Shown piece after piece: positions 59,061 through 64,000 of a DNA stretch of 64,000 bases. The DNA is from Teratosphaeria epicoccoides. Lineage: Eukaryota; Ascomycota; Dothideomycetes; Mycosphaerellales; Teratosphaeriaceae. The stretch's first letter is position 1. Each line of letters starts with the position of its first letter. The DNA is taken from positions 19,785 through 83,784 of the forward strand of contig JADDMT010000118.1 in NCBI GenBank assembly GCA_021401465.1. The letters run 5' to 3'. A model generated the notes under the pieces. That model ran no database searches. It was not told where the DNA came from and worked only from the letters and a program-made list of their open reading frames with translations. Position numbers and translations under genes: made by a program.

Positions 59061-60554
59061 GCTTCATTACAGGTACCACCTGATTGTGGTTGTTGTGCAT
59101 TGCGCAGCAGAATTCGGCGGGGCTTGGCAAAGACTTGATTAAGCTTTAGCTGACCGCTCATGAAGCACCGCTGCTTCCTGCATTGATTCGGCAGTCGCAT
59201 TTCATGGCATTTGATTGAGAACCTCGACAACTGCGGGTGTCGAGTATCGCTCTGGTGTCGTATCGCGCTTGCAGCAATCGTGGCAGGTCGCCGGCGTGCC
59301 CGGTCGAGGTGCCATCTCCACCTGCAGCGTCAGCGGCGCCAGAAGATGTGGGTGACGGGACCCTCTGAGTCGATCCTGCTCGACGCCGAAGCTGCCTTGG
59401 CCGGCGGCCTCATGTTCGTGGCTGCGTCAAGCGAGGGATGTCTTGCTCGTGATCTGACTGCGCCCCGACAAGCGCACGCATCCTCCGCAGTGGGAACATT
59501 GAACAACTGCCATGCCAGCTGCTGTCCTACCACAGATCTACAAACGTCGCCATCAAGGACATACGGCGGTGGCGGACCCGCTCCAACGGTGGACGCTGAC
59601 AGCGGCTGTGCTCTGCTACGCGTGCGCCAAGTCGTGTTCGAAGAGTTGCTGCCGTATGACTGACAAACACCTGCTTGCATCTGGAGCAGGCATCCGAGCT
59701 TTCCATGCTTCAGCTCCGGGGCTAGTAGTGCGTCTCTAGCAGCTTGACCTTATACTTGGCCTCTTGCATGAGATTGCGCTCCTGCTTCAGGTCGCTCTTC
59801 ACTAACCAATGTGGCTCTGCTCACTCGTGACGGAGACCTCAATCGCTCTATCTCGCGGAACTGCCTCTCAATATGCCCGCGGAGACCTACCCGGGTCAAT
59901 CTTGGGCAGACGTATTGGCAACTCGTATTGCACTGCTAGCATGTCGCTTATTCTGTCACAGGGACAGCGTTATGACACGGCCTGATCAGGCACTTGTGAA
60001 GCTACAAAGAGCTGACCCGCTGTGAATGACTACAGTCGGGAGGACTGTCACGACGAGAGCATCTAGACCTGTTCATGGACGGACTCATCCTCGTATCAGG
60101 CAGGGTGTCCTGGTCCGAATGGTGTGCGCGCACAGCTTCCAAATGCCGAGGGCAGACTAATCCCGGGAGTCTCATCGGTACTACGATTTGAGAAAAACAA
60201 GGACATCAACGTGCCGCACTGATGATTCTGAGAGGTGACGAGATGTCTCGTTACGAACAACGCGCCAGCAATTTTATCTTGTCGATCAACGAAAGGTCCA
60301 TCTTCCTGTATGTACGTTGGAGTTGAAGGAACATCTCATGGTGTCGCGATCCATCAATCTCCCAGACCTCGATAATGACCTAAAGGCTAGGCGTTGCGTC
60401 AATATGTGGTAGACAGCTGCGCCATGCCGTGTTGCTGCCGAGCTCGAATCTGACGCTCCTCACAATCCGCTTCCGGTATCCATACCTTCTTGGAGTCACA
60501 ACTCCGCTCTGTCCGCTCTGCACACAGTCGCCTCTGCTGCTCCTAGTGCAGTAC

Positions 60555-60689
60555 CATTCTGCTCTCCGTACACTCTACCTTCCTGCTTTCCGTACAGTCC
60601 GCCATCCTGCTCGCCGTACAGTCCAGCTTCCAGCTCTCCTACCCTCCTGCTGTCCGCACGGTCGACCATCCTGCTCGTCGGACAGTCTC
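60555..60689 (+). repeat. 24-bp minisatellite (CATCCTGCTCTCCGTACAGTC type)
   Basis: About six imperfect 24-bp units (one or two shortened to 20), in a 117-codon plus-strand frame that otherwise has no features. Confidence 0.75.
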
Positions 60690-61896
60690 GAAGACTGCAT
60701 CGCTTTTGGGACTTTCATACGAGTCGCCCGAATTCCGGCGCACAAGGCTATACTATGTATGGCTCGCGACGGCGTCTTTTAACGCGAAGACTCAATCTCA
60801 TGCAACACAGTAAACCCGTCTAAAAGTTGAGCGTTGAATCGCACTCTTGGTCAGTGAATGACAAGCGGGAATTGCTGCGGGTCCAGCCGGAGCGCTTTTT
60901 TGGTGCTTCAAATGGCTACGCTAGCCACTTCCAGCATACGCAACCGCTTGCTGATGCCAATGTACGCGAAGGTGACTGCGGATCCAGCCGGGGCCCTTCT
61001 TTGCGCTAGCCGAATTCAGCATACGCAAGCGTTCAGTCAGGCCGATGCGCGACTTTGACGTATTCAAGCTCTTTTTGCTTCGCAAATTCCGATGCAATCT
61101 CACTGGGCCGTGAAGCTGTTCGCAGTACACGCGACCGTCACACAGGACACCGGTGGTATTCAGATGCCAGATGGTGCTTCTCGACTCCGACGTCAACGAG
61201 CTCATCCAACCGGGTCCTGCCATCTGTTAGTGACCAATGACTCCCCGAGCGAGCAGTCCCTCTCTACGCGTCAAGCAGGCACCACATACCATCATGAAGT
61301 GATACAACTCAGCCCCGCGAATCCTAGCAATCCCTCTGAGTGGTGCACCTGACTCCGGAAATGCCGTCAGCGCTCAGGAGATCTTCAAGGTCGAGCTCGG
61401 CTAGCTTTGCAGGCCGTAGGAATCACGCAGGGAGGACTACAACGCTTTCATGCGCCATGATGAGTAGGCTGTGACCTTCCCGGAAGATGAACAGGTCTGA
61501 CACCGCCAATGCAGAATTGCGAGGCCGCTTTCGCATCATTAGTCGCGCAGTAGGTGTAAATGGTGACAGTGTTATAGCAATTGCTTGGTCTAGTTCGGGT
61601 GCGCAGGGCAGCGATAGCGATCGGTATCTCCTATACTCATACTCGTTTTACGCAACAGTCCTGCAACGGTGAATAGTTTTGAGGTAAGCAATGTGGCCTG
61701 CAGATAAGATATCTGTGCTGTCCGCCGTCTATCTCTGCCATCCTCACCCGCGTAGCCATGTACGCAATCTTTGCTTCGTGCAACACGTCCGTCGTGTTAG
61801 GTCCCCTCGCGACGTCCATGGTCGGTCACGCCGGAGTAGCATCCGCTCATAAGAATATCAAAGTGTGTGTACGATCTGGACATCTGCAAGTCGCGC

Positions 61897-61978
61897 TAAC
61901 ACGACAGAGCAAGTCGAGATATTCATTGAACGCGCGTTGACACGACAGAGCAAGCTGGGACATTCATTAGACACGCTC
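61897..61978 (+). repeat. Two-unit 41-bp tandem duplication
   Basis: TRACACGACAGAGCAAGYYG, then AYATTCATT, repeated once with a few changes. Confidence 0.75.
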
Positions 61979-62750
61979 TTATTGCTTTAGCACCTTTGAA
62001 GCATTGTAGTACGAGGAACCGCCTAGCTTGCGGCAGGAGTACCATACTCCATCACGTTCCTTTTCCATTCCAAATGCGGGCATCAAAGTTAGTGTCACAA
62101 GCCACCATATCCTTACTGGCTCAATAGTATTGGCAACCATCAGCGAGATTCAACCTGGTGACAGGCGAGACCATCGCAGAGAAGAAATGTCCGTAGACTA
62201 TGCAGGATAAGGCCGACGCCAGCGATGGTGACGGTGTGCTGTTGCAGCTCGGCTATGCCATTGCAAAAACTAGTAGCCCGCAGCGACGCAATCTGCAAGC
62301 AAGAGTTGTTGTGCAGTAGGTCAGGGTACAAGAAGCTGTCCTTACGGCATTATACTGGGGCCAGTTGTATCCCGCCATCAGGAATATAAAATGCAGTTCA
62401 CAACCGACCATTCCTTCGGGCAAAAACTCCCATCTCTGCCGCTAGCACAGCCATGCCCATGTTGATGCCGCTAAGTCTGTTACGGACCGCGAGATCCAGT
62501 CGATGCAGTTTTCATCGAGATCTGCATGCTCGCGTGCCTGGAATCGTGGCTGCAAGCTGTTAGTCTTCGAGTATCGACGTGACCCGGTCCAGGCTGCAGG
62601 TAGTTCGCCGCTCATGCGATGGTCGTCGACTCTCCTCGAAAATTTGACATGAGTTGGTGCGCAAGTTGGCAAGGAAAATCTGGGCGGACAATGTGAAGCA
62701 ATAGTCTATCTGGAGCCCTTTTTTAGGGCCCCGGGTGGATCCGCTGCGAA

Positions 62751-63850
62751 GATACTTCCGTGACCCATGCGCGCATGCTTCGATGACCGAGCAATGCGTG
62801 CGCTAAGCAATGCTATATTGTTGCACTAATCACAGCAATACTAAGAGCAGTTCTAGGAAGTCTTATATGCGTTTGTGTAACACCTCCCTACATGACAAGT
62901 GCCTTTGCTTCACTTAGGCTAACCTTTATTTCATGGCTTAAACAGCATCTCTAGCTCCTGACATCTACTCCTAGATGCAATCTCACGTGGCATAAAGGAC
63001 ACACTTATCGTTCCTGCTCGCTTTAGCCTGTCTGCCTTCGCACTAAGATCTAGTAGCATGTAGGCTACTTCTGCATTTCCGTCAGGGGCATGGCTCTTTT
63101 CAGGTAGCTAAGGCGAGTGTACAGGCTAGTCTACAACATTTTATGAGCGCAGGAACTATAGTATTAGGAGTATTTGCACGATTAGACAGAGAAGTTCCAT
63201 GAAATCATTATCTACAGGCAGGTGCAAACGAATTCAGAATAACAGGCATGCCTTAGTAACCTGCGTTCTGTGATGTCTAATTCCTATAGCAGTGTAGACA
63301 ATAAGAATAAGCTAAATAGCGGCGCTAAAGACGAGGCTAATAATACTAGTAACAAGCACTAAGATAGTAGTAGAGCTACTACTAGCGAAGCGCCTTATTG
63401 TTTTCTTCTTTAAGGTTATAATAGAGTAATCTATGCTAGCTATATGACTAGCAGCTCTGTGCCTATACTGCTGCCTGTTTAGCGTACATTCTCTATCTTC
63501 AGGCATAGCAAGGATTATCTTCACAAGTTTAGTATAGTACACATAGTTAAAACTATTCAGGACACTACTACAAGGCGAAACAAGCTTAGTAGCATCTACT
63601 GTCTCTAGACAGGTTAGTAGAAAATCCGGAGTATTATAACTATAGCAGGAAGGATAGCAAATGCTAGATAACATCTATGTTTTAAGTACCTAACAAGCAA
63701 GATTTAGATGCATATAATAGTAACTAAGGCTTAGCAAATTAAAAGACCTACACTTACCCCTATAGTATAGGTTTAGCTATCTTGTTATTATTACTAGTAC
63801 CTACATAGTAATAACAAGAAGAACTTCTTACTTGCTTGTAAGTATACTAG
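62751..63850. other. RIP-like block, right side
   Basis: Composition turns TA-rich from about 62800. A 120-codon minus-strand frame (63312-63674, ATG 63674) stays open, with a hydrophobic C-terminal segment TTILVLVTSIISLVFSAAI that could be a tail anchor, but frames on the opposite strand look equally good and no family is recognised, so I do not call it a gene. Confidence 0.4.
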
Positions 63851-64000
63851 TGTCATAAGGGTAGGTGCTAATAGCAGGAAGGTGACTAGGTGTTAGACTT
63901 AGGAGCTGTGAAGAATATCGACAATAGCAGTTAACCTTGTAACTGACTCTCCTCTAAGCAAGAGAGGATTAAATTGAGATTAAGCACGAAGCTCCTAACT
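63851..64000 (-). repeat. Partial A-family LTR at the window edge
   Basis: Starts TGTCATAAGGGTAGGTGC and matches the end of the A1 LTR in reverse for 150 bp, then leaves the window. The bases on its left (ACTAG) are not the A-family interior, so this is the outer end of a 3' LTR or a solo LTR. Confidence 0.8.

Larger units (their letters stand above)
59061..62750. other. Gene-poor unmutated stretch
   Basis: No gene supported. The minus-strand frame 59330-59680 is protein-like and in line with the Ulp1-like gene but shares no visible splice link. Near-duplicate segments of ~80 bp at 60878-60960 and 60980-61050 (TCCAGCCGG...CAGCATACGCAA). A 41-bp direct duplication at 61897-61978. A 24-bp repeat array at 60555-60689. 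Confidence 0.4.

Noticed and set aside
1..64000. tRNA, rRNA or telomeric repeat arrays
   Set aside because: Looked for TTAGGG runs, rRNA landmarks and tRNA arms; nothing convincing.

Overview
The window reads as a chromosome segment of a filamentous ascomycete (Pezizomycotina; class not determinable from sequence alone). The evidence is chromodomain-bearing Ty3/gypsy elements, fungal-type short introns with TACTAAC branch sites, a fungal HND-type kinase-like gene, and the pattern of repeat-induced point mutation (RIP). In the repeats, Gln (CAG/CAA) and Trp (TGG) codons of recognisable motifs have become TAG/TAA, TpA is abundant, and almost no full-length reading frame survives.

Layout. (1) 1-41150 is a continuous RIP-degraded nest of transposons. 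Three three-level nests are readable. Gypsy A2 lies in gypsy B3, which lies beside or in an older gypsy, G. Complete gypsy A1 (8561-15539, TSD ATATA) lies in gypsy B2 (5560-17711), which lies in gypsy F. Complete gypsy B1 (30408-37199, TSD TGTAG/TATAG) lies in a PIF/Harbinger-like DNA transposon D (28511-38944), which lies in gypsy C2 (23606-39974). A further copy, C1 (17712-22433), faces C2 tail to tail. A 440-bp MITE sits at 40026-40465. (2) 41150-48140 is not mutated. It starts with a 20-bp minisatellite and holds a zinc-finger gene relic (45.7 kb) and an intact kinase-like gene (47.0-47.9 kb). (3) 48140-49440 is a second RIP-like block that seems to cut into a gene whose 3' part is untouched. 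(4) 49440-62750 is unmutated and gene-poor: several coding minisatellites, a decayed retrotransposon gag (53.1-54.2 kb) and an 829-codon Ulp1-like gene (56.6-59.1 kb). (5) 62800-64000 is RIP-degraded again and ends inside another A-family LTR.

Main observation. The four gypsy families in which the region is visible (A, B, C, F) each carry an extra gene on the strand opposite to gag-pol, placed tail to tail between the chromodomain end of pol and the 3' LTR. The A and F versions look related: Cys-rich head, charged coiled coil, similar Leu-rich tail. The B version has spliceosomal-type introns of identical length (63 and 57 bp) in both copies. Introns on the antisense strand are not removed from the sense genomic RNA, so they can survive retrotransposition. 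Together this points to an antisense accessory-gene module in these fungal chromoviruses. How the proteins act is unknown.
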